Below are positions 25,616-35,038 of a DNA stretch of 64,000 nt, one piece after another. The DNA lies in the NCBI RefSeq assembly GCF_019443085.1, contig NZ_JAHZIL010000003.1, positions 1,364,001 through 1,428,000 of the forward strand, in the 5' to 3' direction. How positions within the stretch are numbered: position 1 is the first letter of the stretch; every line of letters begins with the position of its first letter. Source of the stretch: Marinobacter sp. F4218. Lineage in GTDB: Bacteria > Pseudomonadota > Gammaproteobacteria > Pseudomonadales > Oleiphilaceae. The translations under genes were made by a program, and so were the position numbers. The notes under the pieces were generated by a model that searched no databases, was not told where the DNA came from, and saw only the letters and a list, made by a program, of their open reading frames with translations.

Positions 25616-28180
25616 ATGCGACACTTCGTGACATTTATTGACTGGCCAAGACTACTTGCGACGCTGCTTCTGCTGCTTGCGTTCGCCTCGCCGTCCCACG
25701 GGGCGGAGGGTTACTATGTGCCCCATGCCAGTTATCTGACTGTCCCGGCCGGCACGGATGCCCTGCCTGAAAATCTGCTCGAATCCGAAAACTGGCAGTC
25801 ACTTCGGGGCCGGAGCCCGAACTTCGGCTACATCGAAGACACGCTCTGGCTGAGATTTCCGGTCCCGGACCAGCAATCCCTGAATCTCCTGGAAATCAGC
25901 TACGCCCACCTGGATCGGGTCCGGTTTTTTCTGGTCGAGGACGGCAAGATCGTTCGCAGCGTGACCACCGGCGATGCCTTCCCGTTCAAGCAGCGTCCGA
26001 TCCTTCACCGGCACTTTCTGTTTCCGTTCGAGCGTTCCGGTGAGGGCCGCTACGACATCCTGCTCGAAGTCCAGACCAGCGGAGCTATGCAGGTTCCCCT
26101 GACACTCTGGAATGACAAGTCATTCTTCGAGAGCTCGTTTATCGAGGATCAGGTACACGCGGTCTACTACGGTATCCTGATTACCGCCATCTTCCTGAAC
26201 CTCTTTGTTTTCCTGGCTCTACGGGAGCGGGTCTACCTGCTGTATGTGCTCTCGACCCTGGGCTACCTCCTGCTGATCGGCACCCTGAATGGCATGACCT
26301 TTCAGGCGCTCTGGCCCACCAGCCCGGAGATCCAGAACCGGGCGATGCTGCTGAGCATCCCGATGGCACTGATCTTCACGCTCTGGTTCTCGCGCTCGTT
26401 CCTGAACCTTGACCGGGCCAGCCCGGCCCTGGAACGCACGGTTATCCTCGCCATTGCCATAAACTCAGCGGCGGCGCTGGCCACCTTCATATTGGACTAC
26501 AGCACGTCAATCCGCCTGGTGGTTGCACTCTCCATACCCAGCAGCCTGTTGCTGACTCTGCTCGGCCCCCAGCAGTGGCTTCGGGGTAACCGTCAGGCGG
26601 CCTACTACACCCTGGCGTGGGGCGCATTAACCCTCGGCAGTGCCATTACCGCGGCCAACAAGTACGGATTCCTGCCCAACAGTTTTCTCACGGTCTATGC
26701 CATGCAGATCGGTTCTGCGCTGCAGGCCGTGTTACTGGCCATGGCCATGGCCGTCCGGATGCTCCAGGAGCGCCAGGACAAGGTGGAAGCGCGGGAAGCC
26801 GAGTTGCGTGCAATGACCGCCCGCCGGTCCGCCGAGCTCAAACTGATGGACCACGCCCTTCACAACCCGCTCACCGGGTTGCCCAATCGCAGCGGCTTTG
26901 AGATGACCCTGAACGATCTGATGATGCGCAGTCCGGAAAAGCGGTTCGGCATCGTCGTCATTCATCTGAACAACCTGGATTCGGTCACCAAGACCCTGGG
27001 CCACCGCAACAGCGACCAGATTCTTGAACTGGCCTCGAAGCACTACAACGCCGTTTTACGCGACCTGCCCGGGGCCATTGCCGTCGAACAGACCGACGAA
27101 CGCAGCTATTTCCTGGCCTCCCTGGACCCACAGACCTTCGCGTTTGTGGTCGATGCGGACGTCGCCGAAGCCGCGGCACGGTCCGTCGTCAACGCCCTGG
27201 AGGATATCCGCTACCCGGTTGATTACCTGGGGATGCAGGTGCCCATGGATGCCCGCCTGGGCGTGGCGATCTTTCCGGACCACGGAATGGATGCCAATAC
27301 CCTGATTCGTCGTGCGGTCATCGCCGAAGGCACTGAGCGGGCGCTGGAGCGGGGCATGGCCTATTACAAGCCGTCCCGGGACTCCTTCAGCGCCGACCGG
27401 CTGACCATCGTCTCCGAATTGCGCCAGGCCCTGATCGACAACCGACTGGCGCTGTATCTGCAGCCCAAGGTGTCACTGGCAACCGGTGCGGTGGTAGGCC
27501 TGGAGGCCCTGATCCGCTGGCCCGAAAAACAGAGCCAGATTCGTCCGGATGAAATCGTGGTGCTGGCAGAGCAGACCGGCCTGATCAAGCCCCTGACCCG
27601 CTGGGTTCTGGAGCAGGCCCTCACCATGCGCAGCCGGCTGCTCGAGCACGGCTGGCCCCTGGACCTGTCGGTCAACATCTCCCCCAACAACCTTCGGGAG
27701 CCCGATTTCCCACTGCACGTGCAGCGGCTGATGAGCAGCTTTCAGCAGCACCGGGACAGCATCACATTCGAGGTCACGGAAACGTCCATGATGCAGGACC
27801 CCGCCAACTCCCTGACCGCCCTGAAACTGCTCAATGACAGCGGCATTCCGGTGTCCATAGACGACTTTGGCTCCGGGTACTCGTCACTGTCCTACATCAA
27901 GCAACTGCCGGCCAGTGAGATCAAGATTGACCGTTCGCTGATCTCGGACCTGGTCACCCGGGCCGAAGACCGGGTCATCGTCCAGACCACCATCGATATG
28001 TGCCACAGCCTGGGGTACAAGGTGGTCGCCGAAGGCGTGGAGGACGAGACCACCGCGGGACTCCTGCGGGGCATGGGCTGCGACATGATCCAGGGCTTCC
28101 TGCTCACACCACCCCTGCCGTTCGATGACATGCTGGACTGGCTGAGCCACTCGGACAGCCAGCAACAGAAACTGGGCTAG
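25616..28180 (+). CDS. 7TM-DISM sensor with degenerate GGDEF and an EAL domain
   Basis: An 854-residue membrane protein. Order: signal peptide (cleavage near SHG-AEG at about residue 30), periplasmic 7TMR-DISM extracellular domain (about 35-180), seven transmembrane helices (about 190-385), a coiled coil, a GGDEF-like domain (about 415-590) lacking the GGDEF motif, and an EAL domain (about 600-850). The EAL motifs look complete: EALIRW near 629, NISPNN, EVTET, DDFGSGYSS, IKIDRS and VVAEGVE. It is therefore a likely c-di-GMP phosphodiesterase, gated by a periplasmic ligand and perhaps by GTP at the degenerate domain. Same architecture as the protein at 40279-42924. Confidence 0.9.
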   Translation: MRHFVTFIDWPRLLATLLLLLAFASPSHGAEGYYVPHASYLTVPAGTDALPENLLESENWQSLRGRSPNFGYIEDTLWLRFPVPDQQSLNLLEISYAHLDRVRFFLVEDGKIVRSVTTGDAFPFKQRPILHRHFLFPFERSGEGRYDILLEVQTSGAMQVPLTLWNDKSFFESSFIEDQVHAVYYGILITAIFLNLFVFLALRERVYLLYVLSTLGYLLLIGTLNGMTFQALWPTSPEIQNRAMLLSIPMALIFTLWFSRSFLNLDRASPALERTVILAIAINSAAALATFILDYSTSIRLVVALSIPSSLLLTLLGPQQWLRGNRQAAYYTLAWGALTLGSAITAANKYGFLPNSFLTVYAMQIGSALQAVLLAMAMAVRMLQERQDKVEAREAELRAMTARRSAELKLMDHALHNPLTGLPNRSGFEMTLNDLMMRSPEKRFGIVVIHLNNLDSVTKTLGHRNSDQILELASKHYNAVLRDLPGAIAVEQTDERSYFLASLDPQTFAFVVDADVAEAAARSVVNALEDIRYPVDYLGMQVPMDARLGVAIFPDHGMDANTLIRRAVIAEGTERALERGMAYYKPSRDSFSADRLTIVSELRQALIDNRLALYLQPKVSLATGAVVGLEALIRWPEKQSQIRPDEIVVLAEQTGLIKPLTRWVLEQALTMRSRLLEHGWPLDLSVNISPNNLREPDFPLHVQRLMSSFQQHRDSITFEVTETSMMQDPANSLTALKLLNDSGIPVSIDDFGSGYSSLSYIKQLPASEIKIDRSLISDLVTRAEDRVIVQTTIDMCHSLGYKVVAEGVEDETTAGLLRGMGCDMIQGFLLTPPLPFDDMLDWLSHSDSQQQKLG

Positions 28181-28187
28181 CGCCGAC

Positions 28188-29042
28188 TCAGCGTTGGCGA
28201 ATCAACGCTTCCTGGGTCGTTGATGCCACCAGCACCCCTTCCCGGTTGAAGAAATTGCCGCGGTTAAATCCGCGTCCGGCACACGCACTCGGGCTGTCCT
28301 TGTCGTAAAGCAGCCATTCGTCCATGCGGAAATCCCGGTGAAACCAGATCGCATGATCAAGGCTTGCCACCTGCAGGTTCTTGCTCATGAACGTCACGCC
28401 GTGGGGATTGAGTGACGTTCCGAGAAACTGGAAATCCGAGGCGTAGGTCAGCAGGCACCGGTGCAGCACCGGATCGTCCGGCAGGTGCCCCTGGGCCCGG
28501 AACCAACTCTGTTTGTGGGGCGGGCGCTTTTCCGGCTTGAACGGGTTAACCGGATCCACCGGGCGGATTTCGATCGGCCGGTCGCGGGTCAGCGAATCCC
28601 GCATTTTCTCCGGAGCGTGAGGGGCAATCAGCTTGCCCCACTCATGTTCGGACTTCAGCGTGTCCGGATCCGGTGCCTCGGGCATATCAAGCTGGTGCTC
28701 AAAGCCCTGCTCGGCGACCTGGAACGACATGGAGCCGGTCAGGATCTCCTTTCCACCCTGACGGGCGATTACCCGGCGAACGGAAAAGCTGCCTCCATCC
28801 CGGACCCGCTGCACTTCGTAATCGATTGGCATGCTGTGGTTGCCGGGGCGCAGGAAGTAGGCGTGCAGGGAATGGCACAGGCGGTTCTCGACGGTGCGGC
28901 TGGCAGCCATCAGCGCCTGACCGAGCACCTGTCCGCCGAAGACATTGGGGAAGCCGAGATCCTCGCTGTCACCCTGAAAGTGGTCGTCGCCGATGGGAGA
29001 AAGATCCAGCAGATCCACCAGCCTTTTAGTTACTTCAAGCAT
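28188..29042 (-). CDS. tesB: Acyl-CoA thioesterase II
   Basis: A 284-residue double-hotdog thioesterase of the TesB family, which hydrolyses medium- and long-chain acyl-CoA. Diagnostic stretches are NVFGGQVLGQALMAASRTV in the first hotdog, SLHAYFLRPG, and in the second hotdog SLDHAIWFHRDFRMDEWLLYDKDSPSA split around residues 230-256, with the catalytic Asp of LDHAIWFH. Start at 29042 follows AGGAG. Tail-to-tail with the EAL gene (7-base gap). It fits a genome geared to fatty acid and hydrocarbon turnover. Confidence 0.95.
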   Translation of the reverse strand: MLEVTKRLVDLLDLSPIGDDHFQGDSEDLGFPNVFGGQVLGQALMAASRTVENRLCHSLHAYFLRPGNHSMPIDYEVQRVRDGGSFSVRRVIARQGGKEILTGSMSFQVAEQGFEHQLDMPEAPDPDTLKSEHEWGKLIAPHAPEKMRDSLTRDRPIEIRPVDPVNPFKPEKRPPHKQSWFRAQGHLPDDPVLHRCLLTYASDFQFLGTSLNPHGVTFMSKNLQVASLDHAIWFHRDFRMDEWLLYDKDSPSACAGRGFNRGNFFNREGVLVASTTQEALIRQR

Positions 29043-29138
29043 GCCTGCTCCTGTTAATTCGTTAGCACACGAAGAAGTTTTCTACCCCAAGCCGGCGCAT
29101 TTCGCAATGAAAAGCATGGCCGCCGGGGACAAAATCGT

Positions 29139-29162
29139 GGCCCCCAGAGGCTCTGGGGGCCG
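29139..29162 (-). terminator. GC-rich hairpin downstream of rubB
   Basis: GGCCCCCAGA at 29139-29148 pairs with TCTGGGGGCC at 29152-29161. On the minus strand it is followed by ACGATTTTG, a short T run. It sits 18 bases after the rubB stop and before tesB, so it probably ends the rubA-rubB transcript. Confidence 0.65.
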
Positions 29163-29179
29163 GATGGAACGGCTGGGCA

Positions 29180-30334
29180 TCAACCGTGGATGGGCGGCGT
29201 TTCCTTGGACAGCGCCTGCTTTTCCACTGCAAATCGTCCCGTTACGGCGAAACCGAGAATCTCACCCTCGGGGCTCCGGAACAGGGCCTTGACGTCGGAA
29301 CCGTCCCGTTCCACGTGCCACTCCCCTGCGGCATCCGGTGACGGTGGACAGACCGCGGTAGGACAACACGGAGTCTTGATCATGACCGGCATGGTGCCGT
29401 AACGCACCTCCGTGCGTTCCCCGGCCAGGGTTTTCGCCAGTGCCCGGGCGCACGCCATCAGCGGCAGGACGTACAGCAGGACATGCCCGTCGACCTCGGC
29501 ACAATCTCCCAGGGCGTAGACATCCGGAGCGGAGGTCTCCAGGGCCCGGTTGACGATTATGCCGCGGCCGGCCTCGATTCCCGCCGCGTGGGCCAGTTCG
29601 GTCCGGGGGCGCAGACCGACGGCGGAGATCACTATGTCGGCATTCAATGCCTCACCGTTGGCAAGCGTGAGCTTTACCCCCTGGCCGTCACGGTCAATGC
29701 GATCCACCACGGTTTCCAGATGGAATCGGACCCCCAGATTTTCCAGCTCCTGCTGCACCGCATCGGCGGCCGGCTCCGGCAGCAGGCCCGGCATCACAAC
29801 ATCGGACGGCGCAATCACGTCCACGTCGTAACCGCCGTTACGCAAATCATTGGCAAACTCACAGCCAATCAGCCCGGCGCCCATGATGGCGACCCGCTTA
29901 CCACCTGACAGAGCCTTGCGAAATGCCCGGTAGTCCATCAGGTCGTTGATGGAAAATACGTGCTCCAGGCCATCCCCATCAATCGAGAGCCGAATAACGT
30001 CTGCGCCCCAGGCCAGCACCAGTTTGCTGTACGCCAGCCGTTCGTCGCCAAGCACCAGCTCATGGGCCTGGGTGTCAATCCCGGTCACGGTTGTGAAGGT
30101 GCGCAGCTGGAGGTTCAGTTGCTCTGCCATGGGCTCAGGCGCCGCCTGAGCCAGGCCATCCGCATCCTTGTCCTTGGTAAACCCGGTGGACAGCATGGGC
30201 TTGGAATAACTCACGCCGTCATCCGCCGTCACCATGACGATGGGCGTTTCCTTGTCCAGCTTGCGCATCTCGCGAGCCAGCGAGTAACCCGACAGCCCGG
30301 TGCCGACGATAACGATGGGGGCCTGTTCAGTCAT
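29180..30334 (-). CDS. rubB: Rubredoxin-NAD(+) reductase
   Basis: A 384-residue FAD/NAD-dependent reductase. It has the N-terminal FAD motif IVGTGLSGYSLA, the NAD motif VAIMGAGLIGCEFAN at about residues 146-160, and the second FAD motif VYALGDCAEVDGH at about 271-283. The overall layout is that of AlkT/RubB reductases. It transfers electrons from NADH to rubredoxin. The rubredoxin gene ends 18 bases upstream on the same strand, so the two form an operon feeding an alkane hydroxylase or another rubredoxin-using oxygenase; no alkB is in the window. Confidence 0.93.
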   Translation of the reverse strand: MTEQAPIVIVGTGLSGYSLAREMRKLDKETPIVMVTADDGVSYSKPMLSTGFTKDKDADGLAQAAPEPMAEQLNLQLRTFTTVTGIDTQAHELVLGDERLAYSKLVLAWGADVIRLSIDGDGLEHVFSINDLMDYRAFRKALSGGKRVAIMGAGLIGCEFANDLRNGGYDVDVIAPSDVVMPGLLPEPAADAVQQELENLGVRFHLETVVDRIDRDGQGVKLTLANGEALNADIVISAVGLRPRTELAHAAGIEAGRGIIVNRALETSAPDVYALGDCAEVDGHVLLYVLPLMACARALAKTLAGERTEVRYGTMPVMIKTPCCPTAVCPPSPDAAGEWHVERDGSDVKALFRSPEGEILGFAVTGRFAVEKQALSKETPPIHG

Positions 30335-30352
30335 AACTTTGCTCCGAGGGGG

Positions 30353-30520
30353 TCAGCCAATCTCGATCATTTCAAAGTCTTCCTTACCGACGCCACAATC
30401 CGGACAGACCCAGTCTTCCGGCACGTCTTCCCACTTGGTGCCCGGCTCGATACCGTCTTCCGGCCAGCCTTCGGCTTCGTCGTAGATCAGACCGCACACC
30501 ACACACTGCCACTTTTTCAT
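30353..30520 (-). CDS. rubA: Rubredoxin
   Basis: A 55-residue rubredoxin with a single Fe(Cys)4 centre: CVVC (Cys6, Cys9) and CPDC (Cys39, Cys42). Spacing and length are those of the AlkG2/RubA electron-transfer type used with alkane hydroxylases. The start at 30520 ([10 protein letters not shown]) follows AGGAGA; the open frame runs on upstream but has no further rubredoxin-like sequence. First gene of the rubA-rubB operon. A 13-base inverted repeat (ATTGTCCTACAAT, 30555-30567) lies about 35 bases before the start. Confidence 0.95.
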   Translation of the reverse strand: MKKWQCVVCGLIYDEAEGWPEDGIEPGTKWEDVPEDWVCPDCGVGKEDFEMIEIG

Positions 30521-30770
30521 GCTCACTCTCCTGATTCCGTTGGGCGCAATACTAATTGTCCTACAATCGCGCGCGCAACTGTTTTGTCTTGGCGACAGAG
30601 CCCGAACCGGGCAGATCGGGCCGCTGAACACGTCAGGCAGCCATCATACCCATCCCCTCGTCCCGGACCAATGCCAGTGCCGACGGATAGCCCCGGAGAT
30701 TTCTGCCAATAGCCATAAATACAGATCCCGGGGCACGGCACTGCCCCTCCCTTCCACCTGCCCTCTCCGG

Positions 30771-30776
30771 TATAAT
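30771..30776 (+). promoter_or_regulatory. Likely -10 element before hpt
   Basis: TATAAT, a perfect -10 hexamer, stands 28 bases before the hpt start. No good -35 is seen at the proper distance, so the promoter call rests on the -10 alone. Confidence 0.4.
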
Positions 30777-30804
30777 CGGCCGTTTTACGACAGGACCGAC
30801 CGTT

Positions 30805-31362
30805 ATGACCGATACCGTCGCCGAAATGAACCAGGTTATGGAAGAAGCCGACTGCCTGGTCAACGAACAGCAGGTACAAGCCGCCATTCGCAACCTGGCT
30901 GACGACATCACCGACCGCCTTCGGGACAGCAATCCGCTGCTTTTCTGCGTCATGAACGGCGGTCTCATTCTGACCGGCCAACTGCTGACCCAGTTGAAGT
31001 TTCCGGTGCAAGCCGAGTACCTGCATGCTACCCGCTACCGGCAGGAAACCACTGGTGGCATCCTTGAATGGAAGCTGCGCCCGGACGCGGACATGAACGG
31101 CCGTACCATCCTGATCGTTGACGACATCCTTGATGAAGGTACGACCCTGTGTGCCATAGCGGACTACTGCCGGGCCCACGGTGCCAAGGAGGTCCTGACC
31201 GCGGTTCTCGTCGACAAACAGCACGATCGCAAGGCCCAGCCCGGCCTGAAGGCCGACTTCACCGGCCTCGAAGTGGAAGACCGCTTCCTGTTCGGGTTCG
31301 GGATGGATTACAAGGGCTACTGGCGCAACGCGCCCGGAATTTATGCCGTCAAAGGACTTTGA
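30805..31362 (+). CDS. hpt: Hypoxanthine-guanine phosphoribosyltransferase
   Basis: A 185-residue purine salvage enzyme joining hypoxanthine or guanine to PRPP. The PRPP-binding motif is ILIVDDILDEGTTL at about residues 102-115; FCVMNGGLILTGQL is the pyrophosphate loop region, and the C-terminal FGFGMDYKGYWRN lies where the purine base binds. It resembles the Hpt type present in pseudomonads rather than E. coli Gpt. The start of ubiC overlaps the last 20 bases of this gene. Confidence 0.93.
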   Translation: MTDTVAEMNQVMEEADCLVNEQQVQAAIRNLADDITDRLRDSNPLLFCVMNGGLILTGQLLTQLKFPVQAEYLHATRYRQETTGGILEWKLRPDADMNGRTILIVDDILDEGTTLCAIADYCRAHGAKEVLTAVLVDKQHDRKAQPGLKADFTGLEVEDRFLFGFGMDYKGYWRNAPGIYAVKGL

Positions 31363-31924
31363 CACTATCACTACCCAACCTGCCGGACGCGCCGACGAGT
31401 GCTGCCTGACCATTCCGCCGACCGACTGGTACAGCTCGCTTGCCGCCGCAGGGCTTCGAAATCCGGACGTTCACGGTCCCGCCCGCTACTGGTTGCAGGT
31501 GGAGGGTTCGTTCACCCGGGCGCTGCAACACCAGTGCCTGCACTCCTTCCATGTCGAGGTCCAGGGGGAAGGGTTTGCCGTGCCAACGCTGGAAGAAGCC
31601 CGTCATCTCAACATCCCGGCGCGACAGCGCGCCTGGATTCGCGAGGTCCGGCTGTGTGGTGATGGGGTACCCTGGGTCCTGGCTCGCACCATCATTCCGC
31701 TTGCCTGCCTGGAGGGTCGCGGCCGACGTCTTCGCCATCTCGGCAACCGGCCCCTTGGCGCCTACCTGTTCAGCAGCCCGGACTGGCAGCGCGGCCCCCT
31801 GGAAACCGGTCTTTGCAATCGGTCCCTGGACGGCCAGCCGGAAGTCGCGCGGCGATCGCTGTTTCATCACAATGACCGGGCCCTGCTGGTGGGCGAATAC
31901 TTTCTCCCCGGCCTGTATCGCTGA
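31343..31924 (+). CDS. ubiC: Chorismate-pyruvate lyase
   Basis: A 193-residue chorismate lyase, which makes 4-hydroxybenzoate and pyruvate as the first committed step of ubiquinone synthesis. Family features are RARQ/IREVRLCGDGVPWVLARTIIP at about residues 96-118 and LGNRPLGAYLFSS at about 131-143. The start ATG 31343 overlaps the end of hpt by 20 bases. A few extra residues at the N-terminus suggest that a later start is possible. ubiA follows 79 bases on, so the first two steps of the pathway are adjacent, as in E. coli. Confidence 0.9.
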   Translation: MPSKDFDTITTQPAGRADECCLTIPPTDWYSSLAAAGLRNPDVHGPARYWLQVEGSFTRALQHQCLHSFHVEVQGEGFAVPTLEEARHLNIPARQRAWIREVRLCGDGVPWVLARTIIPLACLEGRGRRLRHLGNRPLGAYLFSSPDWQRGPLETGLCNRSLDGQPEVARRSLFHHNDRALLVGEYFLPGLYR

Positions 31925-31932
31925 CGCCAGCC

Positions 31933-31962
31933 TTTAATCCGTCACCTCCGGCTGGCTATAAT
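31933..31962 (+). promoter_or_regulatory. Possible promoter of ubiA
   Basis: TATAAT at 31957-31962 with TTTAAT at 31933-31938, spacing 18. It lies between ubiC and ubiA and could give ubiA a separate transcript. The -35 is weak. Confidence 0.35.
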
Positions 31963-32003
31963 CCCTGCATCCCGTTCACCGCGCCACCAAACGGATCTGC
32001 CCT

Positions 32004-32891
32004 ATGCTGCTCAACGCCATGCCCGATCACGTCCAGAACCGGCTTGCCGACTACGCCCGCCTACTGCGCATCGATCGCCCCATCGGCAGCCTGCTATTGC
32101 TCTGGCCGACCTACTGGGCACTCTGGCTCGCCGGTGAGGGCAGCCCGGACATTGGCAACATCATTGTGTTCACACTGGGCGTGTTCTTCATGCGCGCGGC
32201 CGGCTGTGCCATCAATGACTTTGCTGACCGCGACTGGGACCGCCACGTCAAGCGCACCCAGGACCGGCCACTGACGGCCGGACGGATCAAGGCCTGGGAG
32301 GCCGTTGCACTCTTTGCCGGCCTGTGCCTGGCCTCCTTTCTGATGGTGGTGCTGTTCACCAACACCCTGACGTTCTACCTGTCGTTTGGCGGGGCCCTGC
32401 TGGCGTTCATCTACCCCTTCATGAAACGCTACACACACCTGCCCCAGCTGTTCCTGGGGGCAGCATTTTCCTGGGCCATTCCCATGGCCTGGGCGGCACA
32501 GGCAGACGCACTCAGCCAGATCACCTGGCTGCTGTTTACCGCCAACGTGCTCTGGACGGTGGCGTACGACACCTTCTACGCGATGGTCGACCGTGACGAT
32601 GACCTCAAAGTGGGCATCAAGTCCACCGCCATCCTGTTCGGGGATGCCGACCGCGCCATCATTGCGATGCTTCAGACCATGGTGGTCGTCGTCCTGTTGA
32701 TGGTGGGTCAACGGGCTGAACTGGGGGCTTTCTATTATCTGGGCCTGGCGGGCATGGCCGGTCTGTTTGTCTACCAGCAGTACCTGGCCCGGCAACGGTC
32801 CCGGGAAGGCTGTTTCAAGGCGTTCCTGAATAATAACTGGGCCGGGTTTGCCGTGTTTGCGGGGCTGGTGATCGATCTGATGATTGCCTGA
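32004..32891 (+). CDS. ubiA: 4-hydroxybenzoate polyprenyltransferase
   Basis: A 295-residue integral membrane prenyltransferase with about eight or nine helices. The two Asp-rich motifs that bind Mg2+ and the prenyl diphosphate are present: NDFADRDWD near residues 70-78 and [13 protein letters not shown] near 189-201. It attaches the polyprenyl tail to 4-hydroxybenzoate supplied by UbiC. Start at 32004 (MLLNAMPDH); the second Met is an alternative. phoB follows after a short spacer that contains a Pho box. Confidence 0.96.
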   Translation: MLLNAMPDHVQNRLADYARLLRIDRPIGSLLLLWPTYWALWLAGEGSPDIGNIIVFTLGVFFMRAAGCAINDFADRDWDRHVKRTQDRPLTAGRIKAWEAVALFAGLCLASFLMVVLFTNTLTFYLSFGGALLAFIYPFMKRYTHLPQLFLGAAFSWAIPMAWAAQADALSQITWLLFTANVLWTVAYDTFYAMVDRDDDLKVGIKSTAILFGDADRAIIAMLQTMVVVVLLMVGQRAELGAFYYLGLAGMAGLFVYQQYLARQRSREGCFKAFLNNNWAGFAVFAGLVIDLMIA

Positions 32892-32893
32892 AC

Positions 32894-32911
32894 CTGTCAT
32901 ATACTTGTAAT
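32894..32911 (+). promoter_or_regulatory. Pho box upstream of phoB
   Basis: CTGTCAT-ATAC-TTGTAAT: two PhoB-type heptamers separated by four bases, the first a perfect consensus unit. It lies 55-73 bases before the phoB start. A further TTGTAAT occurs at 32921-32927. This implies autoactivation of phoBR under phosphate limitation. Confidence 0.8.
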
Positions 32912-32966
32912 ACTTGAGCGTTGTAATGAGTCAGCAACAAATCAAGGTCTGACACAGGTTTAGCTT

Positions 32967-33659
32967 ATGTCTGGAAAAACCGTCCTGATCGTCGATGACG
33001 AGGCGCCCATCCGGGAAATGATTGCCGTGGCCCTCGAAATGGCGGATTACGACTACCTAGAGGCAGCGGATGCCCGGGAAGCCCATGCCCTGATTGTCGA
33101 CAAACAACCGGATCTGGTCCTGCTCGACTGGATGCTCCCGGGAACCAGCGGCGTCGAACTCGCGCGTCGCCTGAAAAAAGAGGAATCGACCGCCGACATC
33201 CCCATCATCATGCTCACCGCCAAGGTGGAAGAGGACAACAAGATCCAGGGGCTTGAGGTGGGAGCGGATGACTACATTACCAAGCCCTTCAGCCCAAGAG
33301 AGCTGGTGGCACGACTCAAGGCGGTTCTTCGGCGAGCCACGCCTCCCGGGGTCGACACCCCGATCGAAGTCGAGGGACTCACGCTGGACCCGATTGGCCA
33401 CCGAGTCACCACAAACGATGGCGCGCTGAACATGGGGCCGACGGAATACCGGCTGCTCCAGTTCTTCATGACGCATCAGGAACGGGTTTATACTCGATCC
33501 CAACTCCTGGATCAGGTCTGGGGTGGTAACGTTTACGTAGAAGAGCGTACCGTTGATGTCCACATTCGCCGGCTGCGTAAGGCACTGGGTGACAGGTATG
33601 ACCACCTGATCCAGACGGTTCGGGGAACGGGGTACCGGTTCTCAACCAGGGCCGCCTGA
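32967..33659 (+). CDS. phoB: Phosphate regulon response regulator PhoB
   Basis: A 230-residue OmpR-class response regulator. The receiver domain has the acidic pocket at 10-12 and the phosphorylated Asp54 in [10 protein letters not shown]; the C-terminal winged helix (about residues 130-228) ends with the recognition helix [17 protein letters not shown] and GTGYRFS. phoR follows, separated by 52 bases. The Pho box just upstream and the pairing with a PhoR-type kinase support the PhoB call over other OmpR members. Confidence 0.97.
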   Translation: MSGKTVLIVDDEAPIREMIAVALEMADYDYLEAADAREAHALIVDKQPDLVLLDWMLPGTSGVELARRLKKEESTADIPIIMLTAKVEEDNKIQGLEVGADDYITKPFSPRELVARLKAVLRRATPPGVDTPIEVEGLTLDPIGHRVTTNDGALNMGPTEYRLLQFFMTHQERVYTRSQLLDQVWGGNVYVEERTVDVHIRRLRKALGDRYDHLIQTVRGTGYRFSTRAA

Positions 33660-33711
33660 CCGGCGCCGGCGGCAGGGCATCAACTCCGCACACGACACAA
33701 GGCAGCGTTTG

Positions 33712-35028
33712 ATGCAGCACAACTGGTCGCGGTACCTCCGCTATATCATTGGCGGCCTCATTGGCTCGACAGTGGTCGGCCTGTATTTTGGTGAGCCACT
33801 CTACGGACTGACCGTTGGCCTGATCGTTTACCTGTGGTGGACCCTGGTTCAGGCCCGACGCCTGTACCAGTGGCTCGCCAATCCCAGCGCCTCAGATGAC
33901 GCGCCCCAGAGCGTTGGCCTGTGGGGCGACATTTTCGACAACCTTCACAAACTGCACCAGAGTCACCTGAGAGCCCGGGACCGGCTCAGGGCCCAGATCA
34001 ATCGGGTCCAGGAATCGACCAACGCCATGCGTGACGGGGTCATCATGACCGACCACCAGGGTGCGATGGAGTGGTGGAACGGTTCTGCCGAGTACCTGCT
34101 GGGATTCCGGCGCAACACCGACCAGGGCCAGTACATTCACAACCTGATTCGGACCCCGGCCTTCAAAAGCTATTTCGATTCCCGTGACTACCGGGAGCCG
34201 CTGGAAATCCACTCGCCCGCCAGACCCCACATTCACCTGCAAATCCAGATCAGCCTGTTCGGCGACGACGATCGCCTGATTGTCGCCAAGGACGTGACCC
34301 GTCTCTACCAGCTGGAACAGATGCGCCGGGACTTTGTCGGTAACGTATCCCACGAGATGCGGACACCACTGACGGTGATCAGCGGCTACCTGGAAACCCT
34401 GGTGGACAATGCCGACGACCTGCCACCGAAATGGCGACGGGCGATCAACACCATGGCGGCACAGTCATCCCGGATGGAAGCCCTGATCACCGACCTGATA
34501 CTGCTGTCCAAGATTGAAACCGGGGAGCAGACGGTAAACGACAGTCTCACCGACGTGGAAGGGCTGCTGGGCCAGATCTGTCACGATGCCCGGGCGCTGA
34601 GTGGCGAGAAACAGCATGAGATCAGCGTAACGGTCGCCGACCATCGGCTGCTACGGGGCGATGAAAGCCAGTTGCGCAGCGCGTTTTCCAACCTCATCTT
34701 CAATGCGGTGAAATACACCCCTCCCCACGGCCACATCACCGTCACCTGGACCACCAACCGGGAAGGAGCCCACCTGAGCGTCCGGGATACCGGCATTGGC
34801 ATCGACCCGATCCACATTCCCCGCCTGACCGAGCGCTTCTACCGGGCCGACCCCAGTCGTCACAAGGATACCGGCGGTACCGGCCTGGGTCTGGCCATCG
34901 TCAAGCATGTCCTGATCAATCACGACGGCAACCTGGAAATCCGCAGCCACCTTGGCGAGGGCAGCGAATTCATCTGTCACTTCCCCCGGGAGCGGCTGGT
35001 CGAGCGAGTGCCGGAAAGTACGGAATAG
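33712..35028 (+). CDS. phoR: Phosphate regulon sensor histidine kinase PhoR
   Basis: A 438-residue kinase. Two N-terminal membrane helices (about 8-50) lack a large periplasmic loop, as in PhoR. Then come a PAS domain (about 100-195), the dimerisation/phosphoacceptor site SHEMRTPLTV with His214, and the ATPase domain with NLIFNAVKYT, DTGIGID and GTGLGLAIVK. PhoR senses phosphate through the Pst system and PhoU. ATG at 33712 follows AAGG; a TTG lies one codon upstream. It converges with a small gene 10 bases past its stop. Confidence 0.96.
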   Translation: MQHNWSRYLRYIIGGLIGSTVVGLYFGEPLYGLTVGLIVYLWWTLVQARRLYQWLANPSASDDAPQSVGLWGDIFDNLHKLHQSHLRARDRLRAQINRVQESTNAMRDGVIMTDHQGAMEWWNGSAEYLLGFRRNTDQGQYIHNLIRTPAFKSYFDSRDYREPLEIHSPARPHIHLQIQISLFGDDDRLIVAKDVTRLYQLEQMRRDFVGNVSHEMRTPLTVISGYLETLVDNADDLPPKWRRAINTMAAQSSRMEALITDLILLSKIETGEQTVNDSLTDVEGLLGQICHDARALSGEKQHEISVTVADHRLLRGDESQLRSAFSNLIFNAVKYTPPHGHITVTWTTNREGAHLSVRDTGIGIDPIHIPRLTERFYRADPSRHKDTGGTGLGLAIVKHVLINHDGNLEIRSHLGEGSEFICHFPRERLVERVPESTE

Positions 35029-35038
35029 CCCTCTCCGG

